Positions 28,331-38,602 of a stretch of 64,000 nt of DNA are shown piece by piece. The position numbers and the translations under genes are program-made. The DNA is taken from NCBI GenBank assembly GCA_022790975.1, contig JAAVYF010000047.1:19126-83125 (forward strand), given 5' to 3'. A model generated the notes under the pieces. That model was not told where the DNA came from, searched no databases, and was given only the letters and a program-made list of their open reading frames with translations. The stretch comes from Clostridia bacterium (GTDB lineage: Bacteria > Bacillota > Clostridia > TANB77 > CAG-508). The number at the start of each line of letters is the position of its first letter. The stretch's first letter is position 1.

Positions 28331-30755
28331 TCAATTTAGCATCTTATTCAACCAAATTTCTCCTTCTTTACTAATTATTATAGTAATTTCTCCATCTCTA
28401 TCTGTTCTAAATATCTTACTTCCACATCCGCTTTAACCTTTTTAAAACCACATCATTTGGATGGTCAAATATATTATTTTCACCAACCCCAATAAGTACT
28501 ACTTTTGGTTTTACTATATTTAAAAATCTTTCTGTTGATGATGTTTTTGAACCATGATGTGCAACTTTCAATATTGTAGATTTTAATATATTTGTATCTT
28601 TATATTTTTCTAAAATAACATTTTCTGCAATTTCTTCAATATCTCCTGTAAATAACATACTATAACTTTTATAAACTAATTTACATACTAATGAATTATT
28701 ATTTAATATGTTTTCATTAATTATATAATTAGAAGTTGGCCAAAGTATATCCAAATACAAATTTTTCTCAATAAAAATTTTATCTCCTGCTTCTACTAAT
28801 TTTACTTTTACTTTTTTCTCATTTACAATCTTTATAAAATTTTGATAATTTTCTGAATTTTCAAATTGCTTGCCAATAATTATTTGTCCTATTTTTAATT
28901 CATTTATTATAGTTAATAATCCGTCCGCACATGGTCAGAATCAAAATGAGATATTATTATATAGTCTACAAATTTAGTTCCAGACTTCAATAAATAAGGA
29001 AGGACAACATTTTTACCATAATCATATTCTAAATTATTTCCTCCATCTATTAAAATAGTTTTTTTCATAGAAGTAGTAATAAGACTACAATCTCCTTGAC
29101 CAACGTCAATAAAATTTATTTTTATATAATCTTTTTTGGAAATATTTTTTATTAAAATCAAAAATAATAAAATTATAAAACTAAATTTTATTAAAATTTT
29201 CAGTTTTAATATTATAATATTTCTATTTACATATATATACTCTTTTAATTTATCTTTAAAGAATAAATATATCATTAAAATTAAATAATACAAAATAAAA
29301 AATATTATATTTGGTGTTGTAACATAAACTTTAGAAAATTTAATATTTCCTATATAGTTAGATAATTTAAATAGAATACTTAAAAGAAAATTTTCAAGAA
29401 AAACCAATACTTTTAAAAACTTTCCTAAAAATAGGCAAATATAACCTAAAATTATAATCCATCCAATAAAAAAAGATACTAAAAAATTTGAAATAAAAAA
29501 GGTTAATGAAATTGTATTATATACATACAAAATTATTGGAAAAATAAATATATTCACTGATAAACTAGTTTTTAAGCTCTTTATAAACAATATTTTTATA
29601 AATTTAATTAATGTTTGTAATTTAAGTTTTTTATCTACAAAAATATCTTTTAACTCTATTTCTTTTTCGTATGCTTCACTAAATTTCAAATTTAACTTTA
29701 CTAACCCAAATGTTCCTAAAAAGGAAAGCCACATCCCAACATTTTCAATATTATATAAATTAATAATCAATATAATATCTAAAGAAAATAATAGTGATGT
29801 TATAACATCATTTCTTCTATGTAAATTTTTAGCAAGAATAAGTAAAATGCTCATTATACAAGCTCTAATACAGCTTGGGATTCCTCCAGTAAAAATAACA
29901 AAAAATATTAAAAACAAAATTAAAATATAATTTCTTAAATTTCTGCTTTTTATAAATCTTTTTAAAATTAAACTAACTCCGATTAATTATATATACTACA
30001 TGCATTCCAGAAATAGCTAATACATGAGATAAACTACTATTCCTAAAACTCTCAGACATTTCGTCTTCTATATTACTTTTATCTCCAATTAATAAACCTG
30101 ATAAAAAACTTGCATAATTTTTATCAAATATTTTAAATAGATTTTTTATTAAATTTTGTCTAAATTTAGAAATTATTGAAAACAAAGTCTTTTCATTTTT
30201 TATAATTTGAACTGTTTTACTATTTATAATTCCATAAATTTTATTTTGTCTTAAATATCTTTCATAATCAAATCCATTAGAATTCCTTTTAGAACTAGCC
30301 TTTGAAAACTCTCCATCTATAGAGATTAAATCTCCATATTCTAATTCTATATCTTTTGAAGTATATAATAAAAGTTTTGTGTCCTTATATTTAGAATTAA
30401 AATTAATAGATTTTACTTTTACTAAATATCTATTAGTATAATTTTTTTCTTCTTTAAAACTTATAACTTTTAAAATTGCTTTACATTCAAAGTTACTTTC
30501 ATACAAACTTTCATAATTATAATCATTTTTTATTGTAATTAATACAAATAAAATACAAATTACATAACCTATAATTAATAATTTTCTAAATTTCAAATTA
30601 TAATTATTAAAATTTTTTATTGATGAAAAGTTTTTTACTAAGCTTTCAAATTTTAACAAAATAAAAAAATATATAATTAAAACAAAAAGAGCTATATTTT
30701 TAAAATATAGCCCTAAACATATTCCTAATATTTCATTAAATGAAATTACTAACAT
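28331..30755 (-). CDS. comEC: ComEC/Rec2 DNA-uptake channel protein, restored across four CGGA sites
   Basis: Four CGGA codons read as glycine (29981, 28927, 28923 and 28430, first bases) restore a single 806-residue ComEC. The N-terminal OB-like domain contains RYLVKVKSINFNSK. The competence domain has SLSHVLAISGMHVVYIIN-G and GGIPSCIRACIMSILL. The C-terminal metallo-beta-lactamase domain has NFIDVGQGDCSLI, ISHFDSDHV-GG-LL and LKVAHHGSKTSSTERFL, and ends GSKIFRTDRDGEITI. The two consecutive glycines of the metal-site motif are encoded by CGGACGGA. The protein translocates single-stranded DNA in transformation. Without recoding the gene would be in four pieces. Confidence 0.93.
28427..28430 (-). 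other. CGGA +1 recoding site (Gly) in comEC 3' end
   Basis: In-frame AAG CGGA TGT restores LK-G-CGSKIFRTDRDGEI, the usual ComEC C-terminal strand, up to a TGA at 28331. Confidence 0.88.
28920..28927 (-). other. Tandem CGGA-CGGA recoding site (Gly-Gly) in comEC
   Basis: GTG CGGA CGGA TTA. Two adjacent quadruplets restore SDHV-G-G-LL, the near-invariant metal-site motif of the ComEC beta-lactamase domain. Net frame change is +2 over eight bases. Confidence 0.95.
29978..29981 (-). other. CGGA +1 recoding site (Gly) in comEC 5' half
   Basis: In-frame AAT CGGA GTT restores VVYIIN-G-VSLILKR after the LAISGMH motif. Triplet reading gives CGG AGT TAG, a stop. Confidence 0.9.
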
Positions 30756-30806
30756 TATTACGTTTATAGCTAATCACCTCTATTTAGATATTAGCCCCCG
30801 CAATAA

Positions 30807-31820
30807 TTATTTAATTGTTATTAATCTTTTTGCAATATAATAACCTTTATAATTTCCACTATTTATTTTATACCAACCATCTTCTTCTCCAATAACTTCA
30901 ACTTCATCTCCATCTTCTATAACATCAACGAATTCACCATCTGGTTTTTCTCTAATTACTGCTCTATCAACATTTACATATCCTTTTTGTATTTTTGATT
31001 CACTTGTATTATTGTTTTCTGGGTTATTATCTGAAGTATTGCTTTCTGGTTTATTATCTGAAGTATTATTTTCTGGTTTATTGTTATCTGAAGATACTGT
31101 TGCTGATGTTGGTATTGTTCCTGTACTTTCTCCTAAAACTTCTACTTTTAAACACCATCCATTAATATTTCCATCTGTAACTTTTACCCAATTATTTAAT
31201 TCATCTACAACTGTTACTTCTGTATTTTTAGCAATACTTGAAGTAATTCTTGAAGAAAAATTAGGTAAACTTCTAACATTAGCTTCATTTTCAATTTTTA
31301 CATTACTACCTAAACTAATATTAGATGTATTTTGATTATTTTCTGGATTATTACTTTGAGAATTTTCATTATTTTGATTATTCTCTGGATTGTTGTTTTG
31401 AGAATTTTCATTATTCTGATTATTCTCCGAATTGTTGCTTTGAGAATTTTCATTATTTTGATTATTCTCTGAATTATTATTTTGTGTATTTTCTTCTGGT
31501 GTAGTATTATTTTCATTAGAAGAATTTGATGAAGTAGCATCATTTTTATAATCTGTATCTATGTAGCTAGTACTTATATAACCTGTAACATCTTCAAATT
31601 CTATTTTATACCATCCATCTTCTTCTCCTATTACATTAACCTCTTCTCCTTTTGTTGCTAATGAGATAACTTCTGATGAGCTAGATGCTTTCTCCCTTAT
31701 TCTAACAGAATTTCCTGTAACTTTTCCAGTTACAGCTGAAACAGAATTACTTAAAAGTATTAATTCTAAAACTGTAACTCCTAAAATAGATACCATTTTT
31801 ACTACATTTTGTGCCTTCAT
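30807..31820 (-). CDS. Secreted protein with three SH3b domains and Asn-rich repeat linker
   Basis: A 337-residue exported protein. A signal peptide is at residues 1-30. The first SH3b domain (GKVTGNSVRIREKASSSSEV) precedes a low-complexity linker made of imperfect ENNQNNENSQ repeats (about residues 100-165). A second SH3b domain (ANVRSLPNFSSRITSSI) and a third at the C-terminus (VDRAVIREKPDGEFVDVI) follow. GEEDGWYKI occurs in both the first and the last domain. SH3b domains bind peptidoglycan; no catalytic domain is present, so it is probably a wall-associated structural or targeting protein. It lies 29 bases upstream of aspS in reverse order, transcribed after it. Confidence 0.82.
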   Translation of the reverse strand: MKAQNVVKMVSILGVTVLELILLSNSVSAVTGKVTGNSVRIREKASSSSEVISLATKGEEVNVIGEEDGWYKIEFEDVTGYISTSYIDTDYKNDATSSNSSNENNTTPEENTQNNNSENNQNNENSQSNNSENNQNNENSQNNNPENNQNNENSQSNNPENNQNTSNISLGSNVKIENEANVRSLPNFSSRITSSIAKNTEVTVVDELNNWVKVTDGNINGWCLKVEVLGESTGTIPTSATVSSDNNKPENNTSDNKPESNTSDNNPENNNTSESKIQKGYVNVDRAVIREKPDGEFVDVIEDGDEVEVIGEEDGWYKINSGNYKGYYIAKRLITIK

Positions 31821-31848
31821 TTCTATTCCTCCTATGTGTTTTTAAACT

Positions 31849-33600
31849 TTATTCTAAATCTAACTTAATGTGTACTTCTTCTAATTGTTTATCAAAAACT
31901 TTAGATGGTGCATTCATCATAACATCTCTTGCCTTTTTATTTTTTGGAAATGCTATAACTTCTCTAATATTATCTTCTTGTTCAAGAAGCATAACAAGTC
32001 TATCAATTCCAGGTGCACATCCACTATGAGGTGGTGTTCCATAACTGAAAGCTTTATATAATGCTCCAAATTTTGCCTTTACGTCATCTTCATTATACCC
32101 TGCTATTTCAAATGCCTTAATCATAATTTCTTGGTCATGATTTCTAACAGCTCCTGAAGCAACCTCATATCCATTACATACTAAATCAAATTGATAAGCA
32201 TATATATCAAGTGGATTCTTATTCATTAAAGCATCCATTCCTCCTTGTGGCATTGAAAATGGATTATGATTAAAATCAATAGTTCCTTCATCAGATAATT
32301 CATACATTGGAAAATCTACAATCCAACAAAATCTATAAATATCTTTTTCTAGTAAATCTAATTCTTGACCTAATTTATTTCTTACTCCACCTGCTATTTT
32401 TTGAGCTTTTTCAAGTTCATCTGCCACAAAAAACATTGCATCATTAGCTTTGATTTCAAGTTTTTCATAAAGCTTATTTTTTCTATCTTCATCTATAAAT
32501 TTACTAATTCCACCTGTTAAATTCATTTGTTCATCTACTTTTACCCAGGCTAGTCCTTTAGCTTCAAGTTCTTCTACTGCATAATTAGACATTGTATCAA
32601 AAAATTTTCTAGGTTTTTCCTCCATATTAGAAGTTACTATAACTTTAACTGTTTTTCCTTTAAAACTGTTGAATTCTGTACCTTCAAATATATCTGTTAC
32701 ATCTTGAATTACAAGTGGATTTCTTAAATCAGGTTTATCTGTTCCATATTTTTCCATTGCTTCTTTATATGGTATTCTAATAAATGGACCTTTATCAAAA
32801 TTCCAATCTGTATTTTTACTAAATACATTAGGAACAACTTGTTCAACTACTTTAAATATATCTTCTTGTGTACTAAAAGCCATTTCCATATCTAATTGAT
32901 AAAATTCACCAGGACTTCTATCTGCTCTTGGGTCTTCATCTCTAAAACATGGTGCAATTTGATAATATTTTTCAAATCCAGAAACCATAAGTAATTGTTT
33001 AAACTGTTGGGGTGCTTGTGGAAGTGCATAAAATTCGCCAGGATGTAATCTACTAGGAACTAAAAAATCTCTAGCTCCTTCTGGTGAGGAATTAGCTAAA
33101 ATTGGAGTTTGTATTTCTGTAAAATCTAAAGCATCCATTTCTGTTCTAAAGTCTTTTAAAATTTTAGAACGTTTCTTTATATTATTATGAATCTTTTCAT
33201 TTCTTAAATCTAAAAATCTATATTCTAATCTTAAATCTTCTCTAACATTTTGGTCTGGAACATTTATTTCAAATGGCAAAACATTTCTACATTTTCCTAA
33301 AATAGTTATAGATTTTGCAAGTACCTCTATTTCTCCTGTTGGTATTTTATCGTTTTTGCTACTTCTTTCAACAACTTCTCCAGTAACAGTTAAAGTACAT
33401 TCATTATTAATATTTTGACAAACATCAAACAATTCTTCATTAATTACAATTTGAGTTATTCCATTTTCATCTCTCAAATCAATAAATTGCATTTTTCCTA
33501 AATTTCTAATTTTTTGAACAAATCCCGCAAGTTTAACTTCATTACCTATATTTGAAATTCTAAGTTCTCCACAATTATGTGTTCTATATTCATTTGCCAT
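31849..33600 (-). CDS. aspS: Aspartyl-tRNA synthetase
   Basis: A 583-residue bacterial-type class II synthetase. It has an N-terminal OB anticodon-binding domain ([20 protein letters not shown]), motif 2 ([20 protein letters not shown]), the bacterial GAD insertion region, and motif 3 ([13 protein letters not shown]). It charges tRNA-Asp in the cytosol. The frame is intact, and a GCG GGA in KLAGF contains CGG across codons without effect. Followed by the SH3b gene. Confidence 0.97.
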   Translation of the reverse strand: MANEYRTHNCGELRISNIGNEVKLAGFVQKIRNLGKMQFIDLRDENGITQIVINEELFDVCQNINNECTLTVTGEVVERSSKNDKIPTGEIEVLAKSITILGKCRNVLPFEINVPDQNVREDLRLEYRFLDLRNEKIHNNIKKRSKILKDFRTEMDALDFTEIQTPILANSSPEGARDFLVPSRLHPGEFYALPQAPQQFKQLLMVSGFEKYYQIAPCFRDEDPRADRSPGEFYQLDMEMAFSTQEDIFKVVEQVVPNVFSKNTDWNFDKGPFIRIPYKEAMEKYGTDKPDLRNPLVIQDVTDIFEGTEFNSFKGKTVKVIVTSNMEEKPRKFFDTMSNYAVEELEAKGLAWVKVDEQMNLTGGISKFIDEDRKNKLYEKLEIKANDAMFFVADELEKAQKIAGGVRNKLGQELDLLEKDIYRFCWIVDFPMYELSDEGTIDFNHNPFSMPQGGMDALMNKNPLDIYAYQFDLVCNGYEVASGAVRNHDQEIMIKAFEIAGYNEDDVKAKFGALYKAFSYGTPPHSGCAPGIDRLVMLLEQEDNIREVIAFPKNKKARDVMMNAPSKVFDKQLEEVHIKLDLE

Positions 33601-33783
33601 TTAAATCAATCCTCTTTTCAAATTAAACTTTTGTGCGATTATTATATATTATTTTTTTTTATTTTTCAACAGTTTCTTGGATTTTATTTAAATAAAGTAA
33701 ATAGTTATAAAAAGTATAATAAAAAATTCAAAATTTATATGTAAGTAATAACATTTTTTAAAATTTAATAATAAAAAGAAAAA

Positions 33784-33798
33784 GCCTAAATTTTAGGC
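33784..33798 (-). terminator. Terminator overlapping the zeta-kinase stop codon
   Basis: Stem gcctaaa / tttaggc, with the stop codon inside the stem and a T-rich run after it on the minus strand. Confidence 0.75.
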
Positions 33799-34860
33799 TC
33801 TCCATAGTCTTCACTATACATATTCTTTTTTTCTATATCTTTATTATATCCAAGTAAATTTCCTAAATCAAAAACGATTTCATTTAAAGTTCCTTGCTCT
33901 TTAAAATAATCCATATTTTTGGCAATTTTTTTTAAAACATTTACATTATTTTTATGATTAATTCTAGGTTCAGCTTTTCTTAATTCATCTACTACCATAC
34001 TAGCAGTTTTATCATTATCTTCTGGTCTTTCTGATGAATATACTAATGTATCTTCATTATAATCTCCAACAACTTTGCTTCTTCTATATACTTCAAATAC
34101 ATCTATTAATTTTTTTCCTTCTGAACTTAAAGTTTTATTACCATCTTCATCAATTGTATAATTTATACTTTCAAAATATCTTAAATTTTTAGGAAAATTA
34201 TCAAATGTTTCATCATGATAACTACGTGATGTGTATCTTGCAGTTCCTGGAATAAAATCAACAAAATTATTTTTTTGTGTATCAACAATCATAACATATC
34301 TTTCAATAACCGAAATAGCACTTTCTTTTTTGGGAACAGCAAGAGATACTAATTTTATTTTATAATTAGTATATGAGTTAGCTTTATATTTTCTAAATGT
34401 TTCTTCAACCCAATCTGTTTCTCTTAATGTTCCTGTAATTATTATATTAGTTCCTGGAAATTCACTAAGAAGTACTTCTTGTATTGTCATATACATTTCA
34501 TAAGAAAACTCATTTGTTTTAATTGCAAATGTTTTATCACTTAATTCATCAGTATCAGAAATAAATTCAGAAAAATAATGTCTAAATATGTCCATATTAA
34601 GCTCAATATAATTTTTACTTTCATTTTCTTTGTTTAATTTATAAACTAAACTATCTTTTCCCGCTCCGAGTTGGTGCTGCAACAAAAATCAATTCAGCAT
34701 TTTTAGGAATATTCTCAAAATCTTGATGCAACCCTTCTTTTCCATATATTTCAAATATTTGTTGTATAAGATTTGCAGAATCACTATTTAATGCCAAAAA
34801 ATGCCCCTTTTCTCTTTCGGAATTTATTATCTCTTTTATTTTTTCTCTTAAATCAATCAT
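33786..34860 (-). CDS. Zeta-toxin-type P-loop kinase, restored across one CGGA site
   Basis: Reading CGGA at 34668-34665 as glycine gives a 357-residue protein. It restores the Walker A loop AAPT-G-AGKDSLVYKL, so the quadruplet encodes a P-loop glycine. The rest fits zeta/PezT-like kinases: ELNMDIFRHYF after the P-loop, NIIITGTLRETDW, and VSLAVPKKESAISVIERYV. Zeta toxins phosphorylate UDP-N-acetylglucosamine and block wall synthesis. The stop of the 64-residue upstream gene directly abuts its ATG, as in toxin-antitoxin pairs. The kinase fold is convincing; the toxin role is inferred from the gene pair. Confidence 0.75.
34665..34668 (-). other. CGGA +1 recoding site (Gly) in zeta-kinase Walker A
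   Basis: In-frame ACT CGGA GCG restores APT-G-AGKDS. Without it the protein stops five codons later, before most of the kinase domain. Confidence 0.88.
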
Positions 34861-35055
34861 CTATTCCTCTTTGTTTTTAATTATTTGTTTTATTATTTCT
34901 GTATTTCCTTTAAATATTTCTTTTTTTATTTTTAAATATTTTTCTAACTCATCTTTTGTTTTTGAATCTGGAGTATTAGCCATTTTTATATTTAACCTTG
35001 CAATTTTTCTATTTAATAAATCTATTGCAACTGATAATTCAATATTATCATCCAT
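34861..35055 (-). CDS. Small helical protein, probable antitoxin partner of the zeta kinase
   Basis: A 64-residue protein predicted to be two long helices (AIDLLNRKIARLNIKMANTP and a Lys/Glu-rich C-terminal helix). Its TAG stop abuts the ATG of the zeta-type kinase, so the two are translationally coupled. The order antitoxin then toxin and the small size match epsilon-zeta type modules. No sequence signature was recognised, so the antitoxin role is inference from position. Confidence 0.55.
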   Translation of the reverse strand: MDDNIELSVAIDLLNRKIARLNIKMANTPDSKTKDELEKYLKIKKEIFKGNTEIIKQIIKNKEE

Positions 35056-35187
35056 TATACACCTCTTAAAATAAAAGCTTTTTACTTTCTATATGATAAT
35101 AATAATAACATTAATTACAATGTATTTCAAGATAAAATTCTATAATAAAAATAGTATTTATAATTTTTAAATAAAATATAACTATAC

Positions 35188-35742
35188 TTATATTTTACTT
35201 AATATCTTAAACTTATTTTCAATTCTAAAATAAAGTTCAAATTTACTTTCTTCTTTTAAATATAAATACCATAGATATACTATTATTCCTAATAAAAATA
35301 AATTTTTTAGAAAAAGAATTAAAATACAATATGCAAAACTAAGTATTACTAAAAATATCTTACTTATTATAAGAGAAATTTTTATTGATTTTTTTATTGA
35401 AAACTTATAATTTAAAATACAAATTAATATATTTCCTCCATCTAATGGTATTATAGGAAGAAGATTAAACATTGCAAGTAATAAATTAGTAAAACAAATC
35501 TTATCATTAAAACTAAATGGCAATTTAACACTTATAATAGCTAATATAAAATTAAAAAAGGAACCAGAAGCTAATATAAATATTTTTTGAGATTTATTTA
35601 GATTAGAAAATCTTACTTCTCTGTTTGAAAATCCAAAAATTCCAAAGTTTACTCTACCAAACTTTATATGTAAAATATTACAAGAAATAATATGTCCAAG
35701 TTCATGAATTATAATAGAGAGAAAAAAAATTAAATATATCAT
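35188..35742 (-). CDS. spoIVFB: M50 site-2 protease, SpoIVFB-like
   Basis: A 184-residue polytopic membrane protease. The zinc motif HELGH (residues 13-17) lies in the first helix (FLSIIIHELGHIISCNILHI). The second metal ligand region is NLLPIIPLDGGNIL. Short length and lack of CBS or PDZ domains are typical of SpoIVFB, which cleaves pro-sigma-K during sporulation. It starts 10 bases after the stop of an M23-domain membrane protein, the same order as spoIVFA-spoIVFB in Bacillus. The sigma-K substrate gene is not in this window. Confidence 0.85.
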   Translation of the reverse strand: MIYLIFFLSIIIHELGHIISCNILHIKFGRVNFGIFGFSNREVRFSNLNKSQKIFILASGSFFNFILAIISVKLPFSFNDKICFTNLLLAMFNLLPIIPLDGGNILICILNYKFSIKKSIKISLIISKIFLVILSFAYCILILFLKNLFLLGIIVYLWYLYLKEESKFELYFRIENKFKILSKI

Positions 35743-35751
35743 AACTCCCTC

Positions 35752-36619
35752 CTAAATTTCTAAAATCATTTCTGGATCAACTAATCTATCATCTAATCTT
35801 AATTCAAAATGTAAATGTGGACCTGTACTATTTCCGAGTACTTCCAACTTCTGCAATAGGCTGTCCTTGTGTAATTTGATCTCCTTCTGAAACATATATT
35901 TTCGAACAATGTGCATATAAAACTGTAAAATTATCTGTACATATTTTTAAATGTTTACCATAATCACCTTTATTAGAAACTAATGTAACAGTTCCTGTTG
36001 TAGCAGAATTTATAACAGTCCCTTTAACAGCTGCAATATCTACTCCTGTATGATATGGAGTTACTACCAAATTTTCAGAATCTCTATTTCCAAATCCAGA
36101 AGTTTTTGTTCCTGATATTGGTAATATTACAGAATAATTCTCTTTTATAAAAATAGCATCTTGTTCTATTTGTGAAAGTTCTTTTGGAGGAGCTACTTCA
36201 TTTTCTACTAAAGTTGCTCCTTGTACATTATTTGATTCACCTGGAACTGCTTCTTGAACAGAATCTTGCGTACTGTTTTCCACAGGTTGTTCTATATTCT
36301 GTGCATTATTTTCCTTAGTAATACTTTTTTCATTTTCTAACTTATTTGAATCAGGAGTAAGTATCTTTTCAATTTTCTCTTTTAAATTTATATTATATGA
36401 ACTAACTTGCTTAATAAAATTTTCTGTAAATATATATTTACTATTTTGAACAGCCACTACAGTAATTATAATATTAAATAGAACTAATCCTTGAAATAAA
36501 TATTTATATATACTTTTTGGTTTTCTATCTATTTCTACTGTATCATTTAAATTTCTACGTTTAGCATATATTTCTTCTGCTCTTCTAATCTTTTCCATTT
36601 CAGATATTGCTCTTTCCAT
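35752..36619 (-). CDS. Membrane-anchored M23 peptidase-domain protein (SpoIVFA-like), restored across one CGGA site
   Basis: Reading CGGA at 35836-35833 as glycine extends the protein to 288 residues. A cytosolic basic N-terminus is followed by a transmembrane helix (about residues 40-60), an acidic linker, and an M23/lysostaphin-like domain. That domain holds TSGFGNRDSENLVVTPYHTG then VDIAA, VLYAHCSKI and the restored AEVGST-G-NSTGPHLHFEL. The GSTGxSTGPHLHFE motif is one of the best conserved in M23 proteins, so the glycine identity is clear. Placed directly before the M50 protease, it resembles SpoIVFA. The zinc ligands HxxxD and HLH look intact, unlike some SpoIVFA proteins, so an active endopeptidase is possible. 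Confidence 0.88.
35833..35836 (-). other. CGGA +1 recoding site (Gly) in M23 peptidase gene
   Basis: In-frame ACT CGGA AAT restores GST-G-NSTGPHLHFE. Triplet reading gives CGG AAA TAG, a stop that removes the HLH zinc-ligand motif. Confidence 0.95.
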
Positions 36620-36805
36620 ATTCTAATTACCTCTTTTCTTTTTTTATAAATTTTATAATTCATATTTAAAATTTTGTTTAACATTAAATATTAAAAATAT
36701 AAATAAAATTTTCTCTAAAACTTATATTTCTATAAATTTAAAAAAATATTAATTATAAAATATACTTTTCATTTAATGTATATTCGAGGTAATATAAAAT
36801 ATTCT

Positions 36806-37117
36806 TTAAATTATTACAGCAATTACTAATGAAACAAAAAATGCAGTACAAATTAGTTGTAATTTCTTAATTTTTCTTTCTAATTTTTTCTTTTGTTTTA
36901 TCAAATCATCTTGATTAATTTTATTAATATACTCTGAAACAACATGTTCTGCTTCTTTTAAAATTACTTCTTTACTAGTATTCTTTTCTATAAAATTTTT
37001 TGTATGTTCCATTTTTTTTATTTTAACATGTGGCTTTAGTATAACAATAGCTTCATCAACAACATTTGAAGCCATTCCTCTTAAAACAATCGTATTTTTT
37101 ACTTTATTATTTTGCAT
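36806..37117 (-). CDS. Tail-anchored hypothetical protein
   Basis: A 103-residue protein with a soluble N-terminal part, a charged helix (residues 65-88, rich in Lys and Leu) and one C-terminal transmembrane helix (QLICTAFFVSLVIAVII). Topology suggests a cytosolic domain held at the membrane. No family recognised. It follows ylmC in the same direction with a gap of about 75 bases. Confidence 0.55.
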   Translation of the reverse strand: MQNNKVKNTIVLRGMASNVVDEAIVILKPHVKIKKMEHTKNFIEKNTSKEVILKEAEHVVSEYINKINQDDLIKQKKKLERKIKKLQLICTAFFVSLVIAVII

Positions 37118-37192
37118 AGGATACCTCTTCTTTAATAAAATTTAACTTATGGGTAATATTTCCAAATTGCAAAATAATTATTCAAATTTAAT

Positions 37193-37429
37193 TTAAATTT
37201 TAACTAAAATAATATCTTCACCTATACATGTAATGTTTTCCCATGGAATCGTTATATCATTACTACTAGTAAATATACCAAATAATTTATTATTACTTCC
37301 TGGAACTATAATAGATGTTATTGTTCCAGTTTTTAAATCTGCTGTAACATCTTGTACAAATCCTAGTCTTTTTCCATCATTTATATTTATAACTTCCTTA
37401 TGTTTAAAATCTAACCCTTTATTATTAAT
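37193..37429 (-). CDS. ylmC: YlmC/YmxH-family PRC-barrel protein with an apparent ATT start codon
   Basis: A 78-residue protein with the YlmC/YmxH pattern: DFKHKEVININDGKRLGFVQ, then DLKTGTITSIIVPG and ITIPWENITCIGEDIILVKI. Relatives open with a strand leading into KEVIN. The only in-frame candidate initiator after the upstream TAA is ATT at 37429-37427, with AGGTGG five bases before it. No ATG, GTG or TTG lies early enough to keep the conserved part. ATT initiation is rare (known for infC). The family usually sits near spoIIGA-sigE-sigG and is transcribed in sporulation or vegetatively, as here. Confidence 0.8.
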   Translation of the reverse strand: MNNKGLDFKHKEVININDGKRLGFVQDVTADLKTGTITSIIVPGSNNKLFGIFTSSNDITIPWENITCIGEDIILVKI

Positions 37430-37655
37430 TTAAACCACCTCTTTTTTATTACTCATTTTATTATATTCTTATATATATTAAAAAGAACTCATTTAGTTAT
37501 TACTCTAATTTTTTGATTTTTTATTTAGCTAATACATAAAGAAAATTTTTAAACTTGTTATTATATATTTTTTTATAGTTTAAAAATTTTAAAGTATATC
37601 ATTTCCCCTTTTTGGAAATAATTAAAGTAAATAATTTTCAAAGGAGTGTTAATTA

Positions 37656-38429
37656 ATGATTAATAAAGTAGAAATTGCAAACATTAATACTTCAAAATTA
37701 CCAAAATTAAATGCAGAAAAAAACAAAGAATTATTTATTAGAATGAAAAATGGAGATGAAGAAGCTCGTGAAGAATTAATAACTGGAAATTTAAGATTAG
37801 TTTTAAGTATTATACAAAGATTTGGAGGTCGTGGAGAAAACCCAGATGATTTATTTCAAGTTGGAGTTGTTGGTTTAATTAAGGCTATAGATAATTTTGA
37901 TATTACTTTAGATGTTCAAATGAGTACGTACTGCGTTCCAATGATTATTGGAGAAATTCGTAGATATTTAAGAGATAATAATATTGTAAGAGTAAGTCGT
38001 TCTATAAGAGATTTAGCTTACAAAGTCTTACAATCCAAAGAAAAACTTACTAAAGAAACTGGTAAAGAACCAACTGTTGAAGAAATTGCAAAAGATCTTG
38101 GTGTAGAAAAAGAAGATATTGTAGTTAGTTTAGATGCAATTCAAGATCCTATCTCACTTCAAGAACCAGTTTATAATGAAGGTAATGACAGCATTTACGT
38201 TATGGATCAAGTAAAAGATAAAAAAAATACAGATGAAAATTGGGCTGAAAACATAACAATTTCTGAAGCAATTGAACATTTATCAAATAAAGAAAAATCT
38301 ATAATTGATAAAAGATTTTTCAAAGGTAGAACTCAAATGGAAGTTGCTGCTGAAATTGGAATTTCTCAAGCACAAGTTTCAAGAATTGAAAAAAATGCTT
38401 TAATGCATATAAAAAGATTTTATAAATAA
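37656..38429 (+). CDS. sigG: RNA polymerase sporulation sigma factor sigma-G
   Basis: A 257-residue sigma factor of the sigma-G size. It has the N-terminal KVEIANINTSKLPKLNAEKN typical of SigG, region 2 (DDLFQVGVVGLIKAIDNFD), region 3 (TGKEPTVEEIAKDLGVEKED) and region 4 (GRTQMEVAAEIGISQAQVSR). It drives late forespore genes. An AAAGGAG ribosome binding site precedes the ATG. In Bacillus and most Clostridia sigG follows sigE in the same direction; here it is on the opposite strand and convergent with sigE, so this segment has been inverted. No in-frame CGG is present. Confidence 0.93.
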   Translation: MINKVEIANINTSKLPKLNAEKNKELFIRMKNGDEEAREELITGNLRLVLSIIQRFGGRGENPDDLFQVGVVGLIKAIDNFDITLDVQMSTYCVPMIIGEIRRYLRDNNIVRVSRSIRDLAYKVLQSKEKLTKETGKEPTVEEIAKDLGVEKEDIVVSLDAIQDPISLQEPVYNEGNDSIYVMDQVKDKKNTDENWAENITISEAIEHLSNKEKSIIDKRFFKGRTQMEVAAEIGISQAQVSRIEKNALMHIKRFYK

Positions 38430-38509
38430 TAAAATATTGATATATATCAATTATAACTAATCAAACTATAATTATCCCCCAACTGGGGTTTACTTTAATG
38501 TTAATATGA

Positions 38510-38540
38510 AAAGAATCCAGTTTTTAGGCTGGATTCTTTT
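38510..38540. terminator. Convergent terminator between sigG and sigE
   Basis: Stem aagaatccag / ctggattctt with T-runs on both strands. A smaller cccc-aact-gggg hairpin at about 38477-38488 precedes it on the sigG side. Confidence 0.85.
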
Positions 38541-38602
38541 TATTAATTTTCATATACTTTCATTTTAATTTTTATCACACCTTAAATTTTAATAAATATT
38601 TA

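Noticed and set aside
30690..30800. Possible RNA element before comEC
   Set aside because: Only AT-rich sequence and the ribosome binding region are visible; no stable hairpin or known riboswitch core was seen.
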